Source of the DNA: Adiantum capillus-veneris
Taxonomy: Eukaryota; Streptophyta; Polypodiopsida; Polypodiales; Pteridaceae
DNA length: 64,000 bases
Direction of reading: 5' to 3'
Assembly (NCBI GenBank): GCA_014529385.2
Contig: CM043971.1
Location: 24,111,769-24,175,768, forward strand
Shown: piece after piece, positions 22,983-34,429 of the stretch
How positions within the stretch are numbered: position 1 is the stretch's first letter
Layout: each line of letters begins with the position of its first letter
The notes under the pieces: model-generated
The model's database searches: none
What the model was told of the DNA's origin: nothing
What the model saw: the letters and a program-made list of their open reading frames with translations, nothing else
Translations under genes and position numbers: made by a program

Positions 22983-23199
22983 TGATGATACATTCATGTA
23001 CCATCAAAAGGAATCAAGTGGTTCCAATATCTCGGTGATCTTTGTTGACACATTGCGATCTTTGTTTTGTATCTTGTCATCATATATCTTTGCTTGAGTT
23101 GCACACATGCGTTGATTGACAATACTTACATGACGGTGTTGATCTTTGATCCTGCTTTTATAAACAGGACTGTAGAATGCGACTCAAGTAGGGTTTTAA

Positions 23200-24392
23200 A
23201 CAATACCCATTCACCTTCTTAGAGTGTTCCTTTCCGTCCAAATCCATGAGCTGATAGTAGCTTGAGTTGAAAGTTTTCTTCACAATGTACAGACCTTACC
23301 ATCTAGCTTCAACTTGGCATCAAAAAAATTATCAAGATGATTGTCATACCTTAGCACAAGATCTCCTTCCTTGATACCTTTGTCCTTGAGTTTCTTGTCA
23401 AGATTATCCTTTGCTTGTGTAGATTTCCTCTTGTAGAACCCATAAGCTGATTCTCTTTTCCACTGAAGCTTAGCTTCGGTAAGAAGTTGATCCATCCATG
23501 CTTTTTGATTATCTTGTGTTACTTTGCCATGATGTTGCATTGTTGGAATGTTGAGCTCAATTGGCTTTAAAGCCTCTTAACCATAGACAAAGTGAAATGG
23601 TGTGAACTCTGTGGATTCCCTATATTGGTTCGATATGCCCAGAAGGCACCATCCAAGAAGTCATCCCACATCTTTGTCTTGTTTTTCACCATCTTTCTAA
23701 TGATGCCTGCAATGAAACCATTAGCCTTCTCAACCAAACCATTTGATTGTGGGTAGTAGGGTGTGCTATGACGATGTAGAATGTGAAGCTCTTCACAAAC
23801 TTCCATAATAAACCCTTCCTGAACCTTGGACCACTATCAAAACAATCTCCAAAGGTGTATGAAATCTACAACAAATACTAGTGTAGACAAACCTGCTCAC
23901 TATTTTCATATTTACCCTTGCCACACTTTGAGCCTCTACCCACCTAGTCATGTAATCCACAGCCACTAGAATGTAGAGTTTACCATTTTTTGTTCTAGGC
24001 AGTGGACCCATAGCATCAATGCCCCAATTTTCAAAGGGTCCATTTGCAATCAAAAGTTTTCTTGGACCATGTATCAATCTTCTAATTTCATTTACCTAAC
24101 TATTGTGACAGCTTTTACACCAATGTTGGACATCCACATGCAGGCTTGGCCAAACATACCCTGCAAGCAAAATCTTCTTCACAGTTAACTCTTGGGCAAA
24201 ATGACCACCACATGTCTCTTCATGCAAACCTTTTAGAATGGCTGAAATTTCCTTGATAGTTGGTACTCTTCTACATACTTGATCCTTCCCTCTTTGATAG
24301 AGGGAGCCTTCTAGGAGGAAATAAATGCTTTCCTTCATCATGAGTCTCCTCTTCTGAGATTTTGTGAAGTCCTGTGTAAATTTGCCTTCCAA
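23200..24392 (-). pseudogene. Integrase of Tat-like element
   Basis: Three minus-strand frames cover an integrase. The first (24096-24392) has the zinc domain: EETCGGHFAQELTVKKILLA, YVWPSLHVDVQHWCKSC. The core follows with FENWGIDAMGPLP and ILVAVDYMTRWVEA (first catalytic Asp in WGID), then the segment around the second Asp is damaged (IVLIVVQG replaces the usual V-S-D-x-G). HSTPYYPQSNGLVEKANGF has the third acidic residue (Glu in LVEK). The C-terminal part contains KEGDLVLRYDNHLDN. The loss around the second catalytic Asp and several frameshifts make it inactive. Confidence 0.85.
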
Positions 24393-24850
24393 AATGTAGC
24401 CAATGAATCCAATCCCTGGTATCTTGGTTGCTTGGTAGCTAATACCACCATGATGACCTTCACTTCTTTCTCAACACATGTAACTACTTGTTGTGCAAGT
24501 AAATTAGCAACTTCATTTTGTTTCCTAGGAATATTATATATTTTCACTTCTTCAAATTGATTAAACAACCTACAAAGGACATGAGCTTTTGTCCTTAGGT
24601 TTTCATTCTTGCATGCCCAAATGCCTAAAATTTGCTTCACAATGAGAAGTGCATTCCCTTTTAACATGGGTTGTTATATACCTTGGCTAATGCACATCTT
24701 CAATCCATGAAGTAAAATGTCATACTCTACTTCATTATTGCTTGCTGGACTCGGTAGATTGACCTTCTCTTTCATGACCACCTCTTCACTTGGGTTGAGC
24801 AACACTAGCCTTCCCCCTGCTTTTCCTGTGGCTGCTCAAAACGCTCCATC
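24338..24850 (-). pseudogene. Second RNase H (Tat-type aRNH)
   Basis: The minus strand shows FTLFFDGAF at the start (first catalytic Asp), NNEVEYDILLHGLKMC (Glu), LKGNALLIVKQILG and KQNEVANLLAQ. In active relatives the last two segments carry Asp (GDALL and EVADLLA); both are Asn here, so two of the four metal-binding acids are gone. A second RNase H of this type after the Ty3 RNase H is known for the Tat lineage. Frameshifts also split the domain. Confidence 0.7.
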
Positions 24851-25330
24851 AAAAAACAAGGTAAAAGCATTAGGAATAAATTTTGGTGGTGGCAATGGTA
24901 GGGTCTTTACGTCAGGCACCTTAATCTCCTTCTCATGTATTCTATAAGTGAGAATACATGCCAAGTGTGCACACACACTATCTTCTACCTTAAAAGTGTA
25001 TTTGAACTCTTGCAATTCCATAATCCGCTTTGAAATCCTAGTACTAAGATTCGTTTGAGATGACACCCAAGGGAACAAATTTTTTGCAGAGTGAGAATTA
25101 CAAAAGGTTTTAGTAGCAAGTAGGATCTAAACTTTCTCACCGCAAACATAAGAGAAAGCATCATGAGACTCGCATCCATGTAGCCTCTCTCCAAAGCATT
25201 CATGACCCTGCTAGCAAAGTAGATGGATCACATCCTGGTATTGTGGGGATCTTGTTGTAATAAAACTGTACCAATTGTTTCCTTCCCAACAAGGAGGCAT
25301 GAGTGTTGGTAGCTCGGACATAATGAATTT
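24836..25330 (-). pseudogene. Ty3-type RNase H, C-terminal part and tether
   Basis: Pieces in two frames match the end of the gypsy RNase H: MFAVRKFRSYLLLKPFVILT, then SARIS-like STRISKRIMELQEFKYTF, then HLACILTYRIHEKEIKVPDV, which links to the second RNase H. The front half around 25230-25330 is badly scrambled. Not functional. Confidence 0.65.
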
Positions 25331-26110
25331 AATGTCAAAAAAGTACTCTACAAGCTCATCAAACCATGCAAATTCTACTTGTTGTGTCAACTTTTTCAAA
25401 GGGTGAAGTAACTCCGAGGCTAAGTGAATGAAATGGGACATATAGTTCACTTTTTGAATGAATGAGATGACCTCCTTGAGATTCTTAGGTGATGGTATCT
25501 CAATAAGAGCCTTCGCCTTTGAAGGATCCACCTCAATGCCTTTATAGGAAACCTTGTGACCAAGAAAGATCACTTCTTCCTCACGTATGTGACACTTGTC
25601 AGGGTTGAGTTGACCTCCCATGTCATAGAGCTTCTTCAATCCTTCTTCTACCCTCTATAAATGCAACGATTGTGATCTATAAATGCAAAAATCATCAATG
25701 AACTCCCTAATTGTCTTTCCAAGGAATGCTTGAAACACCATTTTCATGAAGCGTTGGAAGGGTGCAGTAGCGTTTGTCAGGACAAATGGAATGATTCTGA
25801 AAGCATAACAACCCCAAGGAGTGATGAAGGTTGTTTTTAATTGTTCCTCTAATGTGATACCTATTTGAAAGTAATCTGAGTAGCCATCACACACAGTGTA
25901 CTTCTCATGACCATCTACCTCATTTAGTATCTCATTCTGGAATGGGAGGAAAAGTGTTCTCTTTTTGTTTCCTCATTCAGTGGATCAAAATCCACACACA
26001 CCCTCCACTTTCCATTCTTCTTGGGAGTGACAACAACGGGAGAGACCCACTCTAAATTCTCCACTCGATAAATGAATCTTGTTGCTAGAAGCTTTCTTAT
26101 CTCTTTGAGT
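25211..26110 (-). pseudogene. Reverse transcriptase of Tat-like element
   Basis: Minus-strand frames give the RT in order. Near 26000 is VSPVVVTPKKNGKW-like sequence, then DGYSDYFQIGITLEEQLKTT with GCYAFRIIPFVLTNATAPFQ, FIDDFCIY (catalytic Asp pair present), LNPDKCHIREEEVIFLGHKV and PSPKNLKEVISFIQKVNYMS. Stops near 25640-25660 and 25900 separate the pieces. A second copy of the 3' half lies at 37636-38415 on the plus strand. Confidence 0.85.
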
Positions 26111-26121
26111 AGAGCTTGCTC

Positions 26122-26907
26122 CTAGCCTTTGTAGCTTCTGAGCTTTAGGTGTGGCCTCAGGCTTAAACTTAATCTTGTGTTGAAAACATCTACTCCACGC
26201 ACATTTATGTAGCCTTTAGCAAAAATCCTAGGAAACTTCCTTAGCACACATTTGAATTGCTCTCTTTTTCCCTTTGTAAGTGTTGTAGATACCATACCTT
26301 CTAACATTCCTTCATCTTGCACATTTTTGTTCTCACTTAGAGATGATTCTTCATGGAGATCCTCTTGGTGTTGCTCCTTCATGTCAAAGACAACCTTCTT
26401 ATGATTGTCATTCCTACAAATTAACTTTCCACTCTTCCAATCATGAAAATCTTGCATTTTCATTAGCCATGGTCTTCCTAGGATAAATGGGTAACCATTT
26501 CCTTTGGTACACATAACATAGAAATCCACCTCCTTCTTAGTGCCAAAGGCCTCCACAAAAACATTTTTGCAAATGCCTATGCACCTACCCTTGATATTGT
26601 TTACCATTTTTACTTTGATTTCAGGTGTCTCATGGATGCGCATGCCTAGTCTCTGTATGAGTCCCTCTATCATGATGTAAATATGTGCACCCTTATCCAC
26701 TAGATATTTCCTAACTAGCCTTCCTTTGATGTAATAGTCTAGCACCGGTGTAATGTCCTCATTCATTTTAGCTTGTGCAATTTTTACAACACGCACACTC
26801 TCTTTTACCTTTCTCTTAGTGCTAACTACCTTTGTTAAATCCCTCCTAACTTGTGGACATAATACAAGAAATTGAGGCCATGAGATATCACGACCCTTAT
26901 CTCTCAT
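26122..26907 (-). pseudogene. Retropepsin-like protease region of Tat-like element
   Basis: A 261-residue frame. The protease reads VRKYLVDKGAHIYIM: the catalytic triad Asp-Ser/Thr-Gly is Asp-Lys-Gly, which should abolish activity. The downstream flap and C-terminal part are recognisable by YPFILGRPWLMKMQDFHDW, matching the usual hydrophobic-LGRPWL signature. An acidic linker follows toward RT (HQEDLHEESSLSENKN). It starts almost where the preceding gag-side frame ends (26904-27305). Confidence 0.8.
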
Positions 26908-27305
26908 GTCTTACAACAAGTTGTATGGCGCCATACCATATCCAAGAGGGAATTCTTGGCGGTTGATACGACGTCGAGTCCTCTTGGTTTCCTTGGTCTC
27001 CTTTGCATTCTTGCCTCGTTCATGGTCATTCCGTGATGTAACTCCTTCTTTCTCCTTACCTTTCCACGGCTACACTTAATGCCATTTGCTTCTATATCAA
27101 TCTCATTTGAATTTGTCACCTCTACCACATGCACATTTGGATCCAGCAAAGGTGGAACTCCTTCCACTCCTCCTGGAGTTGGTCTTGCTCCATTTGGTCT
27201 TTGTAGAAGCATTGGTTGTTGACTAGTTCCTTCACCTGCATTCATCACTGGGTAATTCAAGTTAGGACTCCCTGGCTCCCCACCGAGCCAAGGAAAATTA
27301 TACAT
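26904..27305 (-). pseudogene. Gag-protease linker region
   Basis: A 133-residue frame rich in Pro, Asn and basic residues (KVRRKKELHHG, RRPRKPRGLD) that sits between gag and protease. No zinc knuckle is visible. Its overlap of four bases with the protease frame suggests they were once one reading frame. Confidence 0.5.
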
Positions 27306-27491
27306 CCCACGTCCAGACTCTCCATAATTCTAGCATTGCAAAACTTTCCTAGGACATGGCTCTCACTCCTCAACTTTCTTTGTTTGTCCCTTGGGACCTA
27401 CAACTTGTGCAAGGTAAATTGATAAGTTTCTCAAGGACTCATTTATCTTCTCAATCACCTCAGCTATTAACTAAGGAATCTCTCTAGATGT

Positions 27492-28072
27492 TTATGCTTG
27501 CAATCTTTCCTTGGTTCTAGGACCCTCTATTGGAACCTCTTCCCTTATGCACTTGAGTTTTGTATACTTCTCAATAGCCCTAGTTTCAACTGCATCAAAG
27601 ATAGCAGGTGCACCCGCCTCAATTTTTATCTTGAGTGTGGGAAAGAGACCAGCTATGAACCTCTCCTTATTTAGGAACTCTACACCATCACCAGGGTTAA
27701 CAACATTTCTCACCCATACAACCCAAAGACGTAGAAAATATTGTGTATACATATAGTAGTCATCCAAGTCTTTTTGCTTGTGAGAAATGATGTCTTGCCA
27801 TAGCTTCTGAGCATGTTTTGGGGGTCAAAGAAGTATCGCTTGAAATGATCAATGACTTCCTTATAGTTTTCCTTAACCTCTTGAGATAGAGAGTCAAACC
27901 AAGTGCTAGCATGCTTCCTCAAAACTACCTCAAGCATTTCTAAGCATTCATCATCTCTTATCACTCTTTTTATATGACAAGCCATTTTGAAATTTGCTAG
28001 ATATAGCTTGGCATCCTCGCCAAGCTCTCCAAAGAAGAGGGGATATCCTGACATATGGCATTGGGTCTTCAT
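27492..28072 (-). pseudogene. Gag capsid region of Tat-like element
   Basis: Two overlapping frames (27710-28072 and 27492-27767) contain the conserved gag segment: LYLANFKMACHIKRVIRDDE, then RKHASTWFDSLSQEVKENYK and RFIAGLFPTLKIKIE. This is the retrotransposon gag fold that forms the particle shell. A frameshift near 27740 splits it. The 5' end is at the break with AT-rich DNA. Confidence 0.75.
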
Positions 28073-28655
28073 TGAATCGATTTCAAAGTGACATGCATTT
28101 TTTTTTCTTTTCTTAAAAATATTTACACAATAATGTTTTCTAAATTACAATCTATTCGACAACAAAATAGAAATATTCATATATATCAAATGATCTATGA
28201 TAGTCAACAAGAGGCAGGATGACAAGGTTTTATGATGCAAGAATTTCTCGTACTCTTTGGGCCCCAAACATGAACACCATACGTTCTTGAAAATGGATCT
28301 TTCTACTAATTGCAACGTTTATTCTAATATGTGGAGTGAAATTGTTAACTGAGTCAACGTCGGTTAACGAAAGCTGCTAAAGACCGAAGATGTATGAATG
28401 CACATCGAAGATCAAAGTGAAGAAGCGGTAAAGATTGGAGTTACACATTTTTCCTATTTTCCTAAAGTGGTCATGTATTGTAAATTCCTGATTTATTTCA
28501 ATCCATTGTAATATCGTTAATGTGTTACAGGCTCAATAAGAGTTCCAAGATGTAAAGCATAGGTCATTTAGTGTACCTGGGGTGCAGATACAATACGTGT
28601 GGAGCCTCAAAGGTCTTAGGCGTTGGACATTACACATTTTAGACCTTGGCTAAGG

Positions 28656-28663
28656 TATAAAAG
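28656..28663 (+). promoter_or_regulatory. TATA box in LTR B
   Basis: TATAAAAG in the context AAGGTATAAAAGCC; the same motif occurs in LTR A (39783-39790, minus strand) and as TATATAAG in the large element's LTR. Confidence 0.65.
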
Positions 28664-28804
28664 CCAACTTTGTAAAGTTTATTATTAAGTTTTTGGATAA
28701 TGAAATACACAGCGTGAGCTAACGATGCTCACTTCTCTCCTTCTCGCGATTCCTACTCCCTTCCCGATTGTCACATTGCAGTTGCGTCTATTGCATTGCA
28801 ACCA

Positions 28805-28813
28805 CAGGTAAGA
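28805..28813 (+). promoter_or_regulatory. Splice-donor-like site in U5 of LTR B
   Basis: CAG|GTAAGA matches the plant 5' splice consensus well. A similar GGTAAGT lies in the U5 of the large element (47976-47983, minus strand). Some gypsy elements splice their leader; no acceptor was identified here. Confidence 0.3.
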
Positions 28814-29355
28814 GCTCTACGCATTGACCTAAGCACTTCACAGTATATCGTAGCTTTTGGTGTCGCCAACCCATGGTCTAATCTCATCATAAGTAGGATT
28901 TTACACTTCAAAATAAAAAACTAAGCATAGGCGGGGTATTAGGGCATCATTGCTAAGCATTTAGATGCATTTTGGGTCGAAAAAGACTAGGTTAAAAATC
29001 CACTACTGTTAATAATCATGATTTGTGCACTTGACCTAAAGTGGGAATTGAGACCATAAGCATGTGTGCTTAGGTCTTATAAACATGTCCTAGAAGTTTG
29101 GTTATGTTTGGATGTCATTTGATGCTGTAACAGATGTGATTTGTTTTCCGATGAGCGATTGGCTTTTAGTGATTTAAATCACTTGAGTGTAGCTTGAGTT
29201 AGATGCGAGTTGTTTGTTGTTCTCCAAGATATTGACAACCTCTAGTGACCTCTATGCACTAGTCGAGTCAGCTTCGTCCCATGGATTGACAATTTAATTG
29301 TGGTTCTTGCTAAATCTTCAACAAGATAAGAGTGAAGTTAAACACCCATCCCACA

Positions 29356-29376
29356 TTTGGCACCGTTGCCGAGGAC
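29356..29376 (+). promoter_or_regulatory. Primer-binding site, tRNA-Asp-like
   Basis: TGGCACCGTTGCCGAGGA directly follows the LTR end. It is close to the tRNA-Asp complementary site TGGCGCCGTTGCCGGGGA used by several plant gypsy elements, with two differences. Confidence 0.65.
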
Positions 29377-30360
29377 AAATAGACCTAAACTAGAGAAAAC
29401 ATGAGCCTCTTGTGTAGTTTCCCATTAACTTCCTCTAGGTTCATCTAGAGTTAAACTTTCTCTTAAAAACCGCATAGCTTAAGATTGTCGTCTTTTGTTG
29501 TGTAGAGGTAGCTTGGAAGTAATCGTACTTGCTGAGTACCTTAAGAATTGTAGAACTAGGCTAGGATTTTGAGAATGATTGATGACATGACAAGTCTTAA
29601 GATTGATGCTTAAGAAATCATAAAAAACAAGAAAATGAGTGTTTGTGGATACTTTCCACAAACCCATTGCATGAGAACCTAGGAGTAGGGTAAGTAAGAT
29701 CCGAGGTGGATTTCAAAACATTGCTCTCTGAAAGAATCATTGTGAGTTGTTATTTGAAGTTGCAGAATTTTAGGTCTACAACTAGAAATAGCACGAAAAG
29801 ACTCCAAACCACTCAATCCGACTGGAAAGTATGCTTAAAAGTTATATGAACCAGTGGGTAAGCTAAAGGACACATTGAGGTAAAAATTTCAAGAGTTTAC
29901 AAAAACTCAGATTATTTACTTTTTCTTGACATTTTAGGCCAAATTAAGTTTTGACTTGATTCAAAGGCTTAAAATAACTCATGAAAAGACTGTTCATTGA
30001 AAAAGTGCAAAAAAGTGTTCATTTTGGGCATAAAGTAAATAATTGCGATTGTTTACTTTCATCTCAAAACTGACCAAGCTTGATACCAATGACTCATTGC
30101 ATGTGTACAAACAAATTTTGTAAAGGGACATAGGATTTGGATCACCAAACTGGCAAAAAATTGGGTCAAAACTAAAGTCTGTACTCACTTTCAAGAACTT
30201 AAGTGTAAATTGGGGAAATTTATGTCCAAACTCAATGAAACTTGATTCATAGGCTTATGTTGATGTGATGGACATGTGTATATGCTTAGTTGATCCAAAA
30301 GATGCAAAAAGCTGCCAAATGTAAATAATCGCAATTATTAACATCTACCCGATTTTTTGA
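29377..30360 (+). mobile_element. Leader of element B with periodic palindromes
   Basis: Non-coding DNA after the primer site. Palindromic segments based on GTAAATAATCG-CAATTATTTAC arms are centred at about 29908 (only one arm clear), 30046 and 30331, giving spacings of about 138 and 285 bp. Between them lie oriented phrases such as GGATTTGGATCACCAAA that recur, in reverse complement, in the relic at 44 kb. Confidence 0.6.
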
Positions 30361-31253
30361 GGAATCTCAAATGTCGAGCGAGATTTTTTGAGAAATCCCT
30401 AAAACGAGCAAGATTGGCCAAGGCACACTATACAAAACAAAAACCAAACAAGATTTTTAGGTGACTTCAAGCACAAAAAAAATAATCAAAACAAGATTAC
30501 ATTTAATTTTAATGGTAAAACAACCACAAATTTTTGACAGAAAAAACCCCTTGAACAAGGGTTTGGTAGAATGTTCTCTTTGATGGGATAGAACAATTGG
30601 ACCCCATACAATGGCATGTTGATACTCCTCTTCTTGGAACTAGATGCCCTTTTATATTAAAAGCTCATTTCTACCACCATTGATCCTTGTTGGGAATAGT
30701 GGCACCATGATTCCAATGGATAAAAATCTCCTATTCCTACCTCCCTACATGTAGGACCACGAGACTTCCACTAAAAGAGTAGGGTTGTTGCGAATCGAAC
30801 AAATCTCATGAGTAAGGAGAGTCTGGAAGATTGAGCTTCTCTTCACTTATTCTTCTTCTTCTTCTTCCCCTCTCTCTTGCTCTACCTCAAGTTATTGTGG
30901 GTTGATGTACGATAACATATTGTGCATTTTAAGTTACTCTAGAGAAAATGGAGGAAACTTGTAAATAATTATATTATTGCAATGAGGCTATTCTTTTGAG
31001 AAAATCCACATCATGGTATATATTAAGGTTTGGATCACACCATTATAGGTAGCCTTCTACCAGGGGGGGAGTGGGAGTTAGTGGTGTTGCCAAAGGTGGT
31101 GGCGACAAACGTGTCAAGGGAGGTGGTAACGGTGGGGGATTCTAAAGAGTGCTTTGATAGAAGAGTACGCAAGGTTGATAAAGCTATGAACAATTTTCTT
31201 CTGAAACTTTTTCCACATGCTAGTTCCCTTTCATCTACCCATATCGGTAGAAA
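30361..31253. other. No recognisable gene
   Basis: AT-rich. A short repeat AGATTTTTTGAG-x-AATC occurs twice near 30350-30400, and a CTT repeat near 30850. Frames at 31030-31307 on both strands are unsupported. Confidence 0.4.
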
Positions 31254-32440
31254 CCTAGGTTTAGTGTAATTCCACCTACAAATTTTGAGATTTATCTTCA
31301 AATTCAAAGTAGAAGGTGAGTAAACCTACAAACTTTAGAGAAATTTAGTGTAAAAACCTTCTCTTAAATTTTTCATGTTAATATGAGCACAACTCAAAGC
31401 TCCTAGACTGATCGGGGTTCCTAGTCTACTGAGTTGTCCGTCATGCCCTCGGGGGGTTCACCATGTGTAAAACTACCATATCACGTGCGTTCAAGACATG
31501 TTTGTAAAACCCCTTATCTATGAATTTTGTTAGGAATATAATGTACCCATTTCTTTTAAAATCTGTAAGTTTTTTTCAAATTTGAAAAAATAATGCCCTT
31601 CTATATATATATTTCTGTAAGTTTCAAGAACATTAAATACCCTTCTGTTGAACTCACGTGATAGGTTAAATTTTTATTAGGTGACCTCCGTGGGGTCATG
31701 CCTCGACCCAGATTACTCACCCAACATGTGATGCCCCTATGCTAAATACACTTCTTAGAGCCATGGTGTATGATTTTCATTGTAGTCCTTTGAAATGCTT
31801 TTCCTACTGTCGCTTAGCCCTCCATTTTTGTTTGTATTCTATTTACTATTTGGGAGTTGTACGTCCATCAATGCCCCATAGCAATTCAAATGGATGGTAG
31901 TCTAGCATTGCATCTGTCATCTTGTAGAATGATGTGGCCCAGGCCTCGGTCCTTAGCACCCCATAAGGTAACCCCCTCGAAGGGGTAACTGGGAGGTTGG
32001 TGCTGCTAAAACAAACAACATTGTGCCACATTGAGACAACTGTGTTGGCTAGGAAAGGTAAATCCCAGGGTCCCTAATACTTGACAAATTTGGTTTTGAA
32101 GGAATTGGGAAAGTAAAGTCACAATAGTTGAGGCAAGAAGGTCCTCAAGTTCAACCGTTATCATTTTCAACAACTATATAGTATAAACAAAACCCTTCAC
32201 AAAATCTCTTTGAAAGAGACGCGGACTCTTTTACGCACGGGTAGGGACCAATGCTAAAAAAAAACTTTGTTCTGAAAACTAGGCAAACCTACTTCTATGA
32301 TAATTTTAGTGGTAAACTGAATAAATTTGAAGGTTTTTACACCAAATGACAATAATTTTTTCTAAATTTTGTAGGTTTTCTCACTTTCAAAGTTGCAGGT
32401 GAATCTTCAGATTTGCAGGTGGGATTACACTAAACCTAGG
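31254..32440. repeat. Inverted-repeat pair bounding a ~1.2-kb segment
   Basis: The arm 31254-31359 (CCTAGGTTTAGTGTAATTCC onward) is repeated in reverse at 32331-32440 (ending GGGATTACACTAAACCTAGG). Arms of about 105 bp around a 970-bp interior look like a terminal-inverted-repeat transposon, or two small elements in opposite orientation. I could not find a convincing target-site duplication. Confidence 0.6.
31846..32031 (-). pseudogene. Possible integrase fragment
   Basis: The frame contains AWATSFYKMTDAMLDYHPFE followed by LLWGIDGR. Gypsy integrases have a similar stretch after the third catalytic residue (Y-K-x-x-T-x-x-x-P-F-x-L-x-x-G). The segment is short and isolated between the inverted arms. 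Confidence 0.35.
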
Positions 32441-32496
32441 TTTTTTTTTTCAACCCATCCTCCTCTCTTTCTGTCTCCTCGCTCCCTCTCAATCTC

Positions 32497-32547
32497 TTTT
32501 AAAAAAAGAGTATTTGAAAGAGCCCACACCGGCGTGAACTTTTTGTT

Positions 32548-32587
<40 letters not shown>

Positions 32588-32618
32588 GAGGAGGAGGAGG
32601 AGGAGGAGGAGGAGGAGG
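32497..32618. repeat. Hairpin-related segment, (GA)n and (GGA)n
   Basis: TTTGAAAGAGCCCACACCGG relates to the hairpin at 34838-34906. It leads into a GA tract (32549-32584) and then a GGA tract (32584-32618). Acidic or serine-rich frames here are artefacts. Confidence 0.8.
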
Positions 32619-32996
32619 GTATCTTATATGGGCGAAGGAAGGTCGGAAGGGAAGAGGATGAGGAGGCAAAGATCATGCATGATGGAGGATCAACATATTT
32701 GTGATGATGTGCGTCATGCGACCTTGTACTCTGTCACAAGGAGAGCTTTTGCATGTTGACGCGGCCCAACCTAATCTCTTGTCACACCATCATTTTTGGT
32801 GTTGCGGCTTGAGTAGGTTTTTCCCAACCCAATTAAGCATCCAGTGTGAAGAATCGTCGTGGTTGTTGGACTAAGCGAGATAGAGGAGGGAGAGCACGCG
32901 CTCCTCCGAGGCAAGAGTTCAGAACTTTTGTTGGGGATGCATAGAGGCAGCAAAAGGAGACCTTCGGACTCCGGAGAGGCGCAACTGCTAAATCAC

Positions 32997-32998
<2 letters not shown>

Positions 32999-33049
<51 letters not shown>
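32999..33049. repeat. (CT)n microsatellite
   Basis: About 50 bp of CT. Confidence 0.95.
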
Positions 33050-33052
<3 letters not shown>

Positions 33053-33063
33053 AAAAAAGAAAC

Positions 33064-33790
33064 TCTTTTGAATAACAGGTCTTGATTTCAACTCTCCTCG
33101 TCGGCTAGATCTTTAAGGTCTCTTGGGATAGTTTCCTACAACGTTAAAACTCTCTTCTTCTCGGGTATGTGTGTGTGGGTGTGTGTGCTAATAAAAACAG
33201 GAAAATGGTATAACCTTTCTATCACCCAAGTGTGGTAGATTGGTTATGCCATTTCCCTCAACACCATATTAGAGAGTATGAGACTTTAGAGACAATTTGG
33301 GAATCACCAATGGCTTAAAGATTTGTCCACATGGACAAATCTCAAACTATTTTCAAAGCAACTCCTTCCACAAGGTAGTACTTGAAAATATCTTTCAAGC
33401 CATGCTCTTAAAATTTTGGCTAAGATTTGGCCATGTGGCCAAATCTTAAATTCAATTTGAAAGTAGGAATTAGGAAATTCCCAAATTCATTGATATGGTG
33501 TTGCTCTTGAATAACAAGTCTTGAGTTCAACTCTCGTAGTCGGCTAGATCTTTAAGGTCTCTTGGGATAGTTTCCTATGACGCTAAAACTCTCTTCTTCT
33601 CAAGTGTGAGTGTGGATGTGGGTGTGTGTGCTAATAAAAAGATGGAAATGGTATAACCTTTCTATCACCCAAGTGTGGTAGATTGGTTATGCAATTTCCC
33701 TCTTGAATAAGAGGTCTTGAGTTCAACTCTCCTCGTTGGATAGATCTTTAAGGTCTCTTGGGATAGTTTCCTACAACGTTAAAACTCTCT
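33064..33790 (+). repeat. Three copies of a ~195-bp unit
   Basis: The unit starting TTGAATAA-x-A-GGTCTTGA and containing CTTTAAGGTCTCTTGGGATA occurs at 33064-33260, 33505-33701 and (first half) 33701-33790. The last two copies are directly adjacent. The first two end in the same GTGTGGTAGATTGGTTATGC phrase. A CT/CTT tract interrupts the third. Confidence 0.85.
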
Positions 33791-33820
33791 TCTTCTTCTT
33801 CTTCTTCTTCTTCTTCTTCT

Positions 33821-33875
<55 letters not shown>
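33788..33875. repeat. (TTC)n-(TC)n microsatellite
   Basis: About 39 bp of TTC pass into about 50 bp of CT, inside the third repeat unit. Confidence 0.95.
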
Positions 33876-33877
<2 letters not shown>

Positions 33878-34429
33878 GAATATTGTACTAGTGTGTCCAA
33901 AATTTGAACCGCTTGACACAAAAATTTAAGCATTACAAAAGCTGACCCAATTGTATGATTAAAAAATTGTAATTCTCAAAAAGTAAACCTTATTAATGTC
34001 TTAATTTGTTAAACATATTGCAAAACCTAACTGCGAGCCCTTGTAAGCTCATCAGAGAACTGTCAGTGCACAAAGAGGCTGACCTTGAATGGGAACTACA
34101 AGCTCATGTGATCCAAAGCTAAGCCTTGAAATAAACAGAGCTTGTGCTCTTGCTACATGCAATGATTCAAGTGATAGGATAGCCCCTTGCAAACGCGAGA
34201 TCCTACAAGATGCTGGTAGGACGAGAGAAGATAGCATCAAAGATGGGGAAGGGGAAGATGAGATGCCACCCTTAAGGGCTGTTGTTGGGAAGCATTATTG
34301 CAGAAGGCCTCGAGCAAGTTGGCCTTAATTGAGCGGACGTCCGTGTAGGAGTCAGGTAAATGGGAATGTAGAGGAGGTGCAGACGTGGAAGTCAAAGATG
34401 CAGCTTGTGTGTACAAAGAGGAGCGTTGA

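Larger units (their letters stand above)
22966..28080 (-). mobile_element. Ty3/gypsy element of Tat type, 5' truncated and decayed
   Basis: Minus-strand order is gag, protease, RT, RNase H, a second (archaeal/plant-type) RNase H, then integrase. A second RNase H between the Ty3 RNase H and the integrase is the hallmark of the Tat lineage. All domains are present but each is broken by stops or frameshifts. The 5' side stops at the gag start, with another element's LTR beginning 260 bp further on, and no 5' LTR was found. A purine run (AGGGGAGGGATAA on the minus strand, near 22975) could be the polypurine tract. Confidence 0.85.
28343..29355 (+). mobile_element. LTR of a plus-strand gypsy element (copy B)
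   Basis: It starts TGTTAACTGAGTCAAC and ends CACCCATCCCACA, immediately before a tRNA-like primer-binding site. The first 450 bp match, in inverse orientation, the LTR fragment at 39677-40094, and the promoter-to-U5 layout resembles the LTR at 47589-48424: TATA box, a TCTCTCC-type stretch, a GGTAAG splice-donor-like site and a CACCCA end. The length of about 1 kb is normal for plant gypsy LTRs. The 3' boundary rests on the position of the primer site, not on a second LTR. Confidence 0.7.

Noticed and set aside
28853-28872. TTTTGGTGTCGCCAACCC as an alternative primer-binding site
   Set aside because: The site at 29356 directly follows a CA-ending sequence and matches a known plant tRNA-Asp site better.
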